From the NCBI GenBank assembly GCA_018398585.1, contig JAGTTD010000001.1, positions 4,962,501 to 5,026,500 of the forward strand: DNA of 64,000 nucleotides. The letters run 5' to 3'. Below are positions 30,600 to 40,600 of the stretch, one piece after another. The notes under the pieces are model-generated. The model was not told where the DNA came from. It searched no databases and was given only the letters and a program-made list of their open reading frames with translations. The translations under genes were made by a program, and so were the position numbers. Each line of letters begins with the position of its first letter. Positions within the stretch are counted from its first letter, which is position 1. Source of the DNA: Simmondsia chinensis (Eukaryota > Streptophyta > Magnoliopsida > Caryophyllales > Simmondsiaceae).

Positions 30600-31626
30600 T
30601 TAGGTCTCATGATACAGACTGAGACTTGCCAGCAGCCAAGGTCTCCTTCACAGATGCCTCTGCTGCCATATGCTCGCGAAGGTCTACCGCCAATGGTCAT
30701 CCAATTATCCGAACGCCTACCGCCAATCGGATTCCCATGCTTGGTGCCACCTTCACACGAATCACCAGCCACGTGCCCTCCTCTAGATCCTTCTCCCGTC
30801 TTCTAGAAACTTCTACCATCATGCCACATCACCCTCCCTTTGCATAAATAGGTAGAGAAATCATTAGCTTTGAGTATGCCAAATGATATATTAAGAGTGT
30901 AATGCTCTATTCTCTCTCTTCCCCTATTTCTTCTATGTTTTTTCTCCTTTCTCATATGTAAAATCCTCCATTATTGGAGGTAATCTATCAAATATGTATT
31001 AGTTAAAATTCTAGTTGATTTACATTTTGTATCATATCAATTGGTATCAGAGCTACCTATCCGCGGCCCCGATCCTCATTATCATCACCGATCTTCAACC
31101 CCCGGGATCATCATTGACCATCATCATCTTCATCTTCATCGGCATCATCATCTACAGCAACAGCCACCACCATCTTCATCTTCGCCGTCATCTTCGTCAG
31201 TCACCATCACGCTCATCACCAACACTGCCCGGGCCATCACCACCATCAACCCATCTTCATCATCATATCCAGCTCACTACCGATCGTCAACTGCATCGTC
31301 ACATCGTCACCGTCTTCATCGATGACCTCCCCCTCACCAACATCATCACCTAACCGGCAGCTACACCCCCTCCCCTAATCCCCTGTTTATTGAAAAAAAA
31401 ACAAAAAAGAAAAATTTCTCGGTCAGAAACCCCGATTGCCAGAGTCACCTTCATCTTCGGTCATCATCATAGTCGTCAACTTCATTATCACCAACCTCGC
31501 TATCATCATCAAAATCCACCAACTCACCCAAAACCCTTAACCATTTTTTTTCCATTATTGGAGGTAATTTATCAAATATAATACTATTAGTTGAGATTCC
31601 AGTTGATTTATATTTTGTATCGTACA
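30600..31626 (+). mobile_element. Internally deleted LTR retrotransposon remnant
   Basis: The 5' LTR ends near 31035 (TTTACATTTTGTATCATATCA) and is followed by the primer-binding site TTGGTATCAGAGC (31040-31052). A CAT/ATC-rich leader of about 490 bp comes next. At about 31545 the last roughly 80 bp of a second LTR appears (ATTGGAGGTAATTTATC ... TTTTGTATCGTACA), matching 30970-31030. So gag, pol and most of the 3' LTR are gone. A TATA-like GCATAAATAGG lies at 30842. The left end of the 5' LTR is uncertain. Confidence 0.65.
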
Positions 31627-32556
31627 TCTCGTTTGTCGCAAGAAGGGAACAATCGCCTTGTCAACGTACCTACTAGAGATGGCAATGGGGCGGGGCGGGT
31701 ACGGGGGGCGCCTCCTCCATACCCGTACCCGCCACCCAAATTCTATACCTGTACCCACCCCATTACCCGCCACGTGTATGAAGTGGGTACCCGTACCCGC
31801 CACGGCGGGTACAAACCCATACCCATTACCCGCCTAATCCGCTTCGTACCCGCTCCCCCTACCCACCTTGTTACCTATTCATTGTCTAACTTATTACACA
31901 TAAAATTCTTTTCTTTTTCCCTTCAATAATAACCATGACTTCATAATTATAAATCGCCTGAGAAATTTATTTTATATAAAATAACACAACGGGGATATGC
32001 GGGTACGGGGAAGAGCGGGGCGGATACATGCGGGTACGGGGCGGGTCGGGGCGGGTACAAGCCTACACCCGTACCCGCCCCATACCCGTGACGTGTATTA
32101 AAATGTGTGCCCTGCCCGTACCCGTTACCCGCATCATCTATACCCGTACCCGCCCCAAACGGGATGGATACCCACGAGTAACGGGTTTTACCCGCCCCAT
32201 TGCCATCCCTAGTACCTGCGCACGTATCATGTAGGCGATTACGTTGACATCAAGGTTAATGGTGGCATTCACAAAGGCATGCCTCACAAGTTCTACCATG
32301 GCTGCACTGGTCGTGTTTGGAATGTCACTAAGCGGGCTATTGGTGTTGAGGTTAACAAGCAGGTCGAAAACAGAATCATCAGGAAGAGAATCCATGTCCG
32401 TGTTGAGCATGTTCAACCATCCCGATGCAGCGAGGATTTCAAGCTCAGGGTGAAGAAGAACGACCAGCTGAAGGCAGAGGCCAAGGCTCGTGGTGAAATC
32501 ATCAGCACAAAGAGGCAGCCAGAGGGCCCTAAGCCCGGCCTCTTGGTTGAAGGTCA
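31627..32556 (+). pseudogene. Ribosomal protein eL21 (RPL21) processed pseudogene, split by a MITE
   Basis: Two parts, 31627-31665 and 32212-32556, read through without introns as eL21: [19 protein letters not shown], then [42 protein letters not shown] and [12 protein letters not shown]. The N-terminus (about 30 residues) and the C-terminal end are missing, and the upstream part has small frame errors. It abuts the LTR remnant on the left and a SINE on the right. Absence of introns and lack of ends indicate a retrocopy, possibly carried in by the LTR element. The surviving frame after the MITE is still open. Confidence 0.85.
31674..32211. mobile_element. hAT-type MITE inserted in the eL21 pseudogene
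   Basis: 538 bp with ends TAGAGATGGCAATGGGGCGG and, inverted, TAGGGATGGCAATGGGGCGG. The 8-bp flanks GTACCTAC (31666-31673) and GTACCTGC (32212-32219) match at 7/8, the hAT duplication length. The right copy is the original eL21 sequence. The sub-terminal arms are GC-rich and built of GTACCCGTACCCGCC. The middle is AT-rich. No transposase. Confidence 0.88.
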
Positions 32557-32582
32557 CATACTCTATGCTGCGGACCAGCTTC

Positions 32583-32707
32583 TCAGGTTGGGGTCTTCAG
32601 AAATAGCCTCTCTTTAGGGTAGCCCTATGAAGGGGGAAGGCTGCGTACGTCTACCCCCCAGACCCTGCTTTTGCGGGAACCCTTGGAGGCACTGGTGTTA
32701 TTGTTGT

Positions 32708-32711
<4 letters not shown>
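32583..32711 (+). mobile_element. 5'-truncated SINE after the eL21 pseudogene
   Basis: Body text GGTTGGGGTCTTCAGAAATA, GGGGGAAGGCTGCGTACGTC, CCCAGACCCTGC, GGAGGCACTGG and (TTATTG)TTGTTG. It starts at the body and lacks the 5S head. A (TA)n run follows (32711-32752) that may hide the right target duplication. Confidence 0.75.

Positions 32712-32752
<41 letters not shown>
32711..32752. repeat. (TA)n microsatellite
   Basis: About 20 TA dinucleotides directly after the TTG tail of the SINE. Confidence 0.9.
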
Positions 32753-32754
<2 letters not shown>

Positions 32755-33645
32755 CCAATATGTGTTAGCAATTCTTAAGTTCAATGTAATATATAATTAA
32801 CAAACAACCGACTTATAAGGTATTTGTTTAATTATAAATTATATGGATATGCAATTCGTCGGCCTACATATTAGCAACATATGTTTATATATTTGGTCAT
32901 GACAACGCCTCTTCCCTAAGTGGGACTTAGCTTTATATAATGGACAATGGTATTGCAACGGTTTCGGGCCAATGAAATCAACCTTATATGGACATGCATT
33001 TGTTGGAGATCGGTTGACTCAATTTTAATGTCAATTCAACTTAGTTTGTTAAATATATTAAAAATATTAACTTAAATTTAAGAATTTATTTTTATTTTAG
33101 TACTTTTACCTTTTTAGAAATAATAAAAAGAATATATAATATTTTTGAATTAATAGAAAAAGCCTCTAAAATTTTGACATATTAATAAAAAAAAAGGTAC
33201 TTCTCTTGAGTAATGATGTTGCTTTCTGTTGATGAAGTTGATGTCACAACTCCTTTCTTATTAATATTATAATAAAATAATAAAAATATTTTTTAATAAC
33301 TGTATTTTTAAATAAATTAAGTAAAAAAAGATATTTTTTACATAATATAACATCTTGAACTTTATGCTTGTAAAGTAATATAAGTGTATCGAAGGGTACT
33401 TTTGCTTTTTTAATGTAACATTAATAAAATAAGCAGTTGTTGCATCAATTATGTCGACGGAAAATATCGTAATTACACTAGAGAATGAAGTTTTTATTAA
33501 AAAGATAAAAATTTAGGGGTATTTTTATTAATTTAAAAAAATTAAAAATTTTTTTACTAATTTAAAAATATTAGTATATAAAAACCCTAAATTTGATTAG
33601 ACTTTCAAAAATTTTATAATATTAAAATATAAATGACCTATTATT
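32753..33645. other. AT-rich stretch, nothing recognised
   Basis: Very AT-rich with many poly-A and poly-T runs. No ORF of note, no RNA gene, no clear terminal repeat. Confidence 0.4.
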
Positions 33646-33649
33646 ATTA

Positions 33650-34490
33650 TTATTTTTTTTTTGAACAAAAAAACCCGAAGGCACATCAATGATGAATATC
33701 ATTAACCAGTAAGGACAAAAGCGTCGGGTCAGAAAAATTGACCCAATTATGGGAACAGACTCCCAAACGATGAATCATAGCCACCTCATGGGCAACCCTA
33801 TTGGCCTCTCTTGGGCACCAAGAAAAGGAAAAATCTAAGAAAGAAGAACATAAAATGTGAATATCCTCAACAATAGCAAAAATATCCCAAAATGGGCGAG
33901 AGCCCTCATCAAAAAAACTAATAATCTCACGACAGTCCGACTCAAAGACCACATGTTGAAATTCCAAACGGATAGCTAAGTGGCAAGCTGCTCTCAGTGC
34001 AAGACATTCAGCAATAATAGGAGAGGAAGCAAAAGACGAACCATACCAGCCCGCAATAAGCTTACCCGCAGAGTCACTAACCACGGCAGCCAAGGATGCA
34101 GCCACCAACCCATCAGACCAGCCATCATCCACATTGATTTTAAACCACCCTACTCTAGAGCAAGACCATCTAAAAGCATGCGGGACAGCAGGAGGAGGAT
34201 CTGGACCAAGGATATTTGGGCTATCCAAGCCTGGAACCTCAAGAAGCGCACGGTTGGCCACCCACATTGGGTCTTCCTCCACACCTTCATACACAAGCCT
34301 GCACTGGGACTTCCAAATCCACCAACAAACAAAAATAACTTTCACAAAAACAGGATCATTAAAATCAAAAGAGGAAATAAAATCCTCCCACCAAAAAAGG
34401 AAATCACGAAACCCCTCTGCGGTTGGTCTCAATCCGATACCAGAGGCAAGCCAAACCGACCTAGCATAAGGGCAAAGAAAGACAATATGA
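33650..34490 (-). mobile_element. 5'-truncated L1-type LINE
   Basis: The 3' end of a LINE in minus orientation. The A-rich tail reads as T10 with (TAT)n on the plus strand at about 33640-33663, after the stop codon of the RNase H ORF. The 5' end is cut within the region before the RNase H domain, which is typical of incomplete reverse transcription. I could not match a target duplication with confidence. Confidence 0.75.
33686..34432 (-). CDS. LINE RNase H domain, C-terminal part of ORF2
   Basis: 248 codons read from 34432 down. The N-terminal third (FLFWWEDFISSF, WWIWKSQCRLVYEG) is the region between the reverse transcriptase and RNase H of plant LINEs. The rest is an RNase H (RVT_3-type) domain with the expected acidic and basic motifs: WFKINVDDG, AECLALRAA, FESDCREII and REANRVAHEVA. 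The domain is uninterrupted, but the protein is a fragment because the element is 5'-truncated, so it cannot transpose alone. Confidence 0.85.
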   Translation of the reverse strand: MRPTAEGFRDFLFWWEDFISSFDFNDPVFVKVIFVCWWIWKSQCRLVYEGVEEDPMWVANRALLEVPGLDSPNILGPDPPPAVPHAFRWSCSRVGWFKINVDDGWSDGLVAASLAAVVSDSAGKLIAGWYGSSFASSPIIAECLALRAACHLAIRLEFQHVVFESDCREIISFFDEGSRPFWDIFAIVEDIHILCSSFLDFSFSWCPREANRVAHEVAMIHRLGVCSHNWVNFSDPTLLSLLVNDIHH

Positions 34491-34499
34491 ACCCATTAT

Positions 34500-35299
34500 A
34501 TGTTCATATATCATGTGTTACATTTAAATATATCATGTGATACTTAAATGTGACTGCCGCGTGCACATGTGAGCGGGTGAGGAGGGCCCCGGCATCCACC
34601 AAAAGTGACCGTTGACAATTCCTAGGGAATATGGAATTAGAGGAGAGTAGACTCTCGCCAAATAATAGATACCTCATGATACCTAATAGAGCTTTGCTTC
34701 GGCGGTAAAAAATAAATAAAAAGATAGAGTATTATTTTAAATCAAAATATTTGAAGTTTGATTTTTTTTTGAATCTCTCTTTTTAAGAAACTTCGACTTA
34801 ATTGATTCCTGTAACGTATGGATCGCTACATAGGTTGGGAATAATTGAATTTCTCGTTAGCAAAAAAAAAATGAATATCTCATGATTTTGCTACATGATT
34901 AAGCTAGCTATCCAATTTTAAATGTGAAATTTTGATTTGTAAGTTTACTTTTCTGACGGTTGTTATTTGTAGGATAAAAACTTGTTATTGAGAGAGTAAT
35001 AATGTGAAGTATAAATAGTGAGAGTCATAAAATTACCTTAAAAATTATAATAATAATTTTTTTACCTTAATAATAACAATGCGCTACTTTTAATAATTAG
35101 TGGTCGTTCAAAGTATTATTATACCTTCTAAAAAAATATGTGAGCAATCATTCATGTGCATTTAAATAAATAAAAAAGTGAAATTTTATTTTTATTAACT
35201 AATCTTAAATTGTTTAAAAAATAAAAATCATTTAAAATCTATATAATTTGTCAAACAATGAAACTTATTTATTTATCTTTATCCTTACCTCTATTTACT
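34500..35299. other. AT-rich stretch, nothing recognised
   Basis: No gene. A short near-duplication ATATATCATGTG(T/A)TAC at about 34505-34545. Otherwise simple AT-rich sequence. Confidence 0.4.
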
Positions 35300-35319
35300 A
35301 AGGCCGTATTTGATTAACA

Positions 35320-35700
35320 TAGTTTTTTCGACAATTAGCAACAAAGTCATAATACATACAAAAAAAAACTCGCACAAACTAGACCAAATCAACCCGTATA
35401 AAAAGCAGGGACCAAAAGGGAACAAAAATAGAACATTCCAATCCAAAAAAAAAAAAAAACAGAATTACAAAAGATGTAGAGACGGAACCAAGAGGTCCTG
35501 GATGACTATACTACCAAAACAAGAAGTGCCAAGATTAGAAGGGGAGAGTGAGACCAATGCACCAAAGTTGGGACGAAATTTGTACGAAATCAAGTCAATC
35601 ATAACCTTAATCCATCATTGCAATCTCTTTGCACTACTCCTGGGATTTATTTGGGAAGCTTTATCTATGAGGAGTTCAATTGATGTGTCGATTTTATAGG
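35320..35700 (-). mobile_element. Probable LINE 3' end, related to 51105-51470
   Basis: The text TTTTTTCGACAATTAGCAAC, then CCCGTATAAAAAGCAGGGACC and ATCATAACCTTAATCCATC, parallels TTTTTTTTCGATAATTAGCC, CACCTGTAGAAAAACGGGGG and ATCATAGCCTTACATAAACT at 51105-51450. Starting with T's on the plus strand suggests a poly-A tailed element in minus orientation. No ORF2 motif is left. The LINE assignment is inferred. Confidence 0.4.
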
Positions 35701-36930
35701 GAGTAGATATTTTGTGTTTAATTGCCAAGATAAGAAATAGTACTTTCCAATAATTAGAACTGACCTAACCTGCCCTAAGTAAGTTAATTTCCGCATAACA
35801 AATAAATTCTAAATTATTAAGAAATTTTCACTTTTTATATTCTATGAATTTCTTAGTAGCCAAACAAAAGAGCAAACACACTCCCATAAATTGTTAATTT
35901 CAGCGCTTTTTGCTTGTAAACAAACTGATGCAACCTCGCTTCCACAATTGGCGGGTTCCTTGGCGGGGTGAGCCTTGGCGAGAAGCCTTGGATGGCGAGA
36001 TGGGAGATGCGCACTGCAGAAGGCTGGAAGGAGCTAAAGTTTGGCCTTAATTAGGAAAATTTAGGTTTTAGATTTTTATTTTAGGAATATCACACAAATT
36101 GATAGATAAATGCACATGGATTAAAATCTCAACCATTGATCATAATTAGAAAATTTTAATATAATTAAGAAAGCTCCTCCATTTAAAAAGAGGAGGCCTC
36201 GGGTTTTATTCATTCAATTTTATAGATTTTTATTATTTTTTCTAGAGTTTGAGTTGCTTTTCCCTCTTGTTCTTTATTATTTTTATAATAAGAACTAATA
36301 GAAGGCCGTTGAACCTTTTCATTTTTTACTAATTTCTATCAATGCACTGCATCACAAAAAACCCCTAAATTACTCAAGCAAGGTAAGATAATCCTTATCT
36401 ACTCTCATAGTTACTCTTCATTGTTAAGTCTCCAAATTATCCAAAAAAATTTATAATAAAATCCTCAGAAAAATAGGAAGTTATTATTAACAATACAAAA
36501 ATTATTATTATCAAAATAATGATATAATTTATAAAAAAAAATTGCTTTAAATATAACAATTTTGTTTAACAATAGTAATTTTGGCTTATAATAACATTAT
36601 CTAAAAATATTATCATTATCCTTCTAAATATTATCCTAGCTTTTGACCAGCATCCCAATGGTGATAAACCCTTCCAAATGACAGTTACTATTAATAAATT
36701 TATTTAAATTAATTTACTATATTTTATTTTGAAATTGGATTGACTTTATTAGATAAAAATTTTTAAAAAAGGGATTAAATTGGCTAATTTTGATAAAGTT
36801 GCAAAAATTAGGGATTGATGAAGTAAAGAACTCTGTCAAACCGTATGATCATTGAATTTGTTGCAATTAAAAGAAAAAAAAAAAAAGGGTGAGATTTATT
36901 GAAATTTAGCTGATAAATTCGAGTGTTTAT
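35701..36930. other. Intergenic stretch upstream of the lipase gene
   Basis: No gene seen. A segment around 35930-36340 (GGCGGGTTCCTTGGCGGGG ... GAGGAGGCCTCGGGTTTTATT ... AATAGAAGGCCGTTGAACC) has the look of an LTR or leader, but I could not find a partner repeat. Confidence 0.35.
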
Positions 36931-37020
36931 GGCTGCAAAATCCCAATCAAAGCAAGTTGAAATCTTTACTTTCTGAATTTCTAGAAATTTCTCGTGCTTA
37001 ATCCCCTCTTGCTTAGCACT
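36931..37020 (+). other. Possible 5' UTR exon of the lipase gene
   Basis: The segment ends in CTTAGCACT|GTAAGC (donor at 37021). A good acceptor, CTTGTTATTTCAG|G, sits at 37539/37540, followed by 157 bp to the start codon. A UTR intron 37021-37539 is therefore plausible. The left limit is unknown. Confidence 0.35.
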
Positions 37021-37319
37021 GTAAGCCCTCTTTTTCCTGCATCTATTTTGGGTAATTTTATTGCTAGGGCAAAATTGTTATTATTAGAGTAAGATTATAG
37101 TTTTTAAGGCAATTTTATGGCTCGTATTGTTTGAAAGTCAGATCATTATTCTTGCAATAACAATTTTTGTACTGACAGTATCAATTTCCTTCTTTTATTA
37201 TAAACACCCTTTTCTTATGCTTCTTGTTTTATGGAGCTTTTTTGAATTTGCTTGGTGGTTACATCGTAGGAGGGTTTGTAGTTTTTATGTGTAAAAGTTA
37301 CATTCTAGTTGAGGTTTTG

Positions 37320-37492
37320 TGAGATTGGGTTCCAGATCATGATTCAAGATTGTAATTCCGAAATTCAATAGTGGACGTGATATCTGATTGGTTTTCGACT
37401 TTAGTTGAGAGTGAGTTTCTATGTAAATTTGGTTGTGTTGTTTTGTTTGATTTTTCACTTCTATTGTGCTTGTGTGATTTTCCTGAACAGTT
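37320..37492 (+). repeat. LTR 3'-end fragment
   Basis: GATTGTAATTCCGAAATTCA, GTTGAGAGTGAGTTTCTATG and TTCCTGAACA parallel the last 200 bp of the solo LTR at 26667-27431 (GATTGTAATTCCTTAAATTTC, GTTGAGAGTGAGTTTACACG, TTCCAACA). It lies in the presumed 5' UTR intron of the lipase gene. The left part is lost. Confidence 0.55.
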
Positions 37493-37696
37493 GTTTTATC
37501 AAACCCTAGAATAAATTTTGTTTAATCTTGTTATTTCAGGTCAAGCTGGAAACCCATCTCTTTGCTATCAACTTAACTTATTTGTCATGCCCAGTTGAAA
37601 TTTCATCAAAAAAGCCCTACCCAGATCACTAATGCACATTATTGTTCCAAATCCAAGTTCCTAGATCGTGTTAATATGTGTTTTTTATGATAATCG

Positions 37697-40600
37697 ATGT
37701 CACTTAGTTGCGGGTTGCCAATACTTGAATGTGTATACTGTCTAGCCTGTGCACGTTGGGCATGGAAGAGGCTTATTTACACTGCAGGACATGAGAGTGA
37801 GAACTGGGGCTTTGCTTCTGCCGAGGAATTCGAGCCCGTGCCTCGCCTTTGTCGGTATATATTAGGAGGGTATGAGGATGATCTTAGAAACCCCATTTGG
37901 GCACCACCTGGTTGGTATAGCATGGATCCGAATTGGGTCATTTTGAGAAAAGGATATGAAGAAACCTATGGTCTAGTCACGCCTTACTTTATTTACCTAG
38001 ATCACGACAACGCCGATATAGTGATGGCGATTAGAGGGCTTAACTTAGGTAGAGAGAGTGACTATGCTGTTTTATTTGATAACAAGCTTGGGCAAGCACC
38101 ATTTGATGGTGGGTATGTGCATAATGGTCTACTGAAGGCTGCAGAGTGGGTGTTTGATACCGAGCGCGAGGCGTTGAGGGACTTGCTTGAGAAGAATCCT
38201 AGTTATACATTGACATTCGCAGGGCACTCACTTGGGGCTGGAGTGGTGGCAATTTTGACGATGGTGGTGGTGCAGAATCGAGATAAGTTGGGAAACGTTG
38301 AAAAGAAGAGGATCAGATGCTTTGCAATGGCTCCTGCACGATGCGTTTCTCTGAATTTGGCTGTTCGTTATGCAGACGTTATAAACTCTGTTGTATTGCA
38401 GGTAGGATGTTTGTTTTCTGATTAGTATAGGGCCTGATTAGTATTGTTTTCTGTTTGCGGTTTTGATTCTTAAAAAACTAAAAACCAGGTTTCCTAAAAC
38501 TTTTCCCAACTTTTGGTTTTTTGTTTTTAGCACTTAAACTAGAAAAAAACTGAAAATAAGAAATCAAAAACTATAGAAAATCAAAGTATGGTTTTCAGCT
38601 TCTATAAAGCCAAAACTGCAAAGGCCCTTAGAGTAATTGATTTTGGTAATTGAATCATAGGTTTTTTTTGCAGATGCTATAAATTCTATTGTGCTGCATG
38701 TTAAAAGTTTCTTTTTTCGTCCTATGATGATTATTTCACCTTCACAAAAGCTTAACTGACGATGATAATTCAAAACATTGGTCATTTACAGTATGTATGA
38801 AGTGCTGCAAGGCTTGAGTGACTCTCTCCCTTATAATAGATCTTCCACTTTTTCTATGGCTAGTTAAGATCTTAGTGTACACATCATTATTCTTTTCGAA
38901 TTTCCCTGGTATTGGGCATTTAATGTCATATGGTTCTGCATAGGGCATCTTATGCTTATGGTTTTGCATACACTTTGGTCTATTTTGTGTTCTCTCGTTG
39001 ATACATGAGAATGAATCCATGTCGCATCAACTATATGATAAATCTCTACCACAGCATAAACTGGGGCCATTTCCTTTATTTTGCTAAATTTCAGTCTGTA
39101 TGTCCCTGCATATGTTCTCTTCTTTGTACGGTCTGTGCACTAATGTATAAGTATTTATGATTTTGATAAACAGGATGATTTCTTACCACGGACAACTGCT
39201 GCTTTGGAAGATGTTTTCAAGTCACTTCTCTGGTAAAATACAGTATGTCCTAGACTCCATTTTTTATGTTACCTTTCATTTTTTAGGTATTTCTGTACAG
39301 TAATAACTCGAGGTTCCCTGCAAATGATGCAAATAGTGAATGTCATTGTGTATACAAGGTCAGTTCTCTGAGCGGGAACGTATCTGGAGTACCTAAAAAG
39401 TTAAATAATCAACCTTTTTGCCTATGAGCACGAGCCAAGTAATCTATGTTTTATGGGTTAAGCTCATCATACCATTTACACACTACGGAAAACAATGGTG
39501 TACTTTAAGAGCAGCGTTTAATGCTGCTGTCCAGATTATACCAGCAACATTATATTTTGAAATTTATTTGATATAACTGCTTGGTGTTGATCTTTTTCTT
39601 GTGGGCCAAACATTTTTGCGAAAGATAAACGGGTGAAATTCTGTCATTTGGAGTGACTTGCACTGGCTTTTCTTGACGTCTCTTCTCTTTGAACTATTAT
39701 CTTTCCTCACGGTAATTATGTGACTTATACTGCATAATAACCACAAAATTCTACTAAATTGCCCTGACAATAACATTTTTGCTATGATAATAACATTTGC
39801 TTATAAGCATAGGTTTTTTGCAAGTAGTAAATGGTACCCCTTGTTCTTTCACCTACGCTAGTCATAACTGGCGTCAGAATTTAGTCAATAATTTCTATAA
39901 ATTTTCTAGAAACATTATTTGCAGAGTAATATTATTTGAGACACCTAGTAAAGAATATGTACAATATATGTTGGTCTAGATTAATTTGTTGGGCTTATGT
40001 GTGGAGTCTGCTTTCATTCTTGAACGGACCTGTGTCCGTGGAGCAAAGAATCAGACCAATATCCAATTTTTTCTTTTTTCAGTTATTTTAGCACATTAGG
40101 ATCGTTTGTCTGGATTATAAATACGCACTAGAGTTTTTTGAGCAATTGTACCTTTTTCTTAAAAGACAATGAAAATCTCTGCGTCTCTGTAGATTTAGAT
40201 ACAATTTGCTATAGGATATTTTGCCCATTTGGGACTAATGAATGCTCGTGCATCCTCACGATTGATATCTTTGGTAATATAATATAAACTACATGACTAA
40301 GATGGTAATTTGAATTGCATTTTCTGGTAAACCAGTTTGCCCTGCTTACTATGCATAATGTGCTTGAAAGACACATGCATGTTGGAGGAGAAGATGATTA
40401 CGGATCCAAGACGGTTGTATGCCCCAGGCCGCCTTTATCACATTGTGGAGCGAAAGCCCTTTCGGTATGTATTATGTGATGGATCTCTTCGTCTTCCGTT
40501 TTGGTCTACTTCAAAGATCTTGTGTTGCCAATGCTCAAACTGTTTGAACGATTGATCTCCGAGTGGTTGTGGTGCCCTCAAGTAGGAATGACAATGAGGT

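Noticed and set aside
33980..34540. 186-codon plus-strand ORF
   Set aside because: Antisense shadow of the LINE RNase H frame.
39985..40080. LTR fragment in lipase intron 2 (TTGTTGGGCTTATGTGTGGA)
   Set aside because: Only a short similarity to the starts of LTRs at 19455 and 50925; too little to call.
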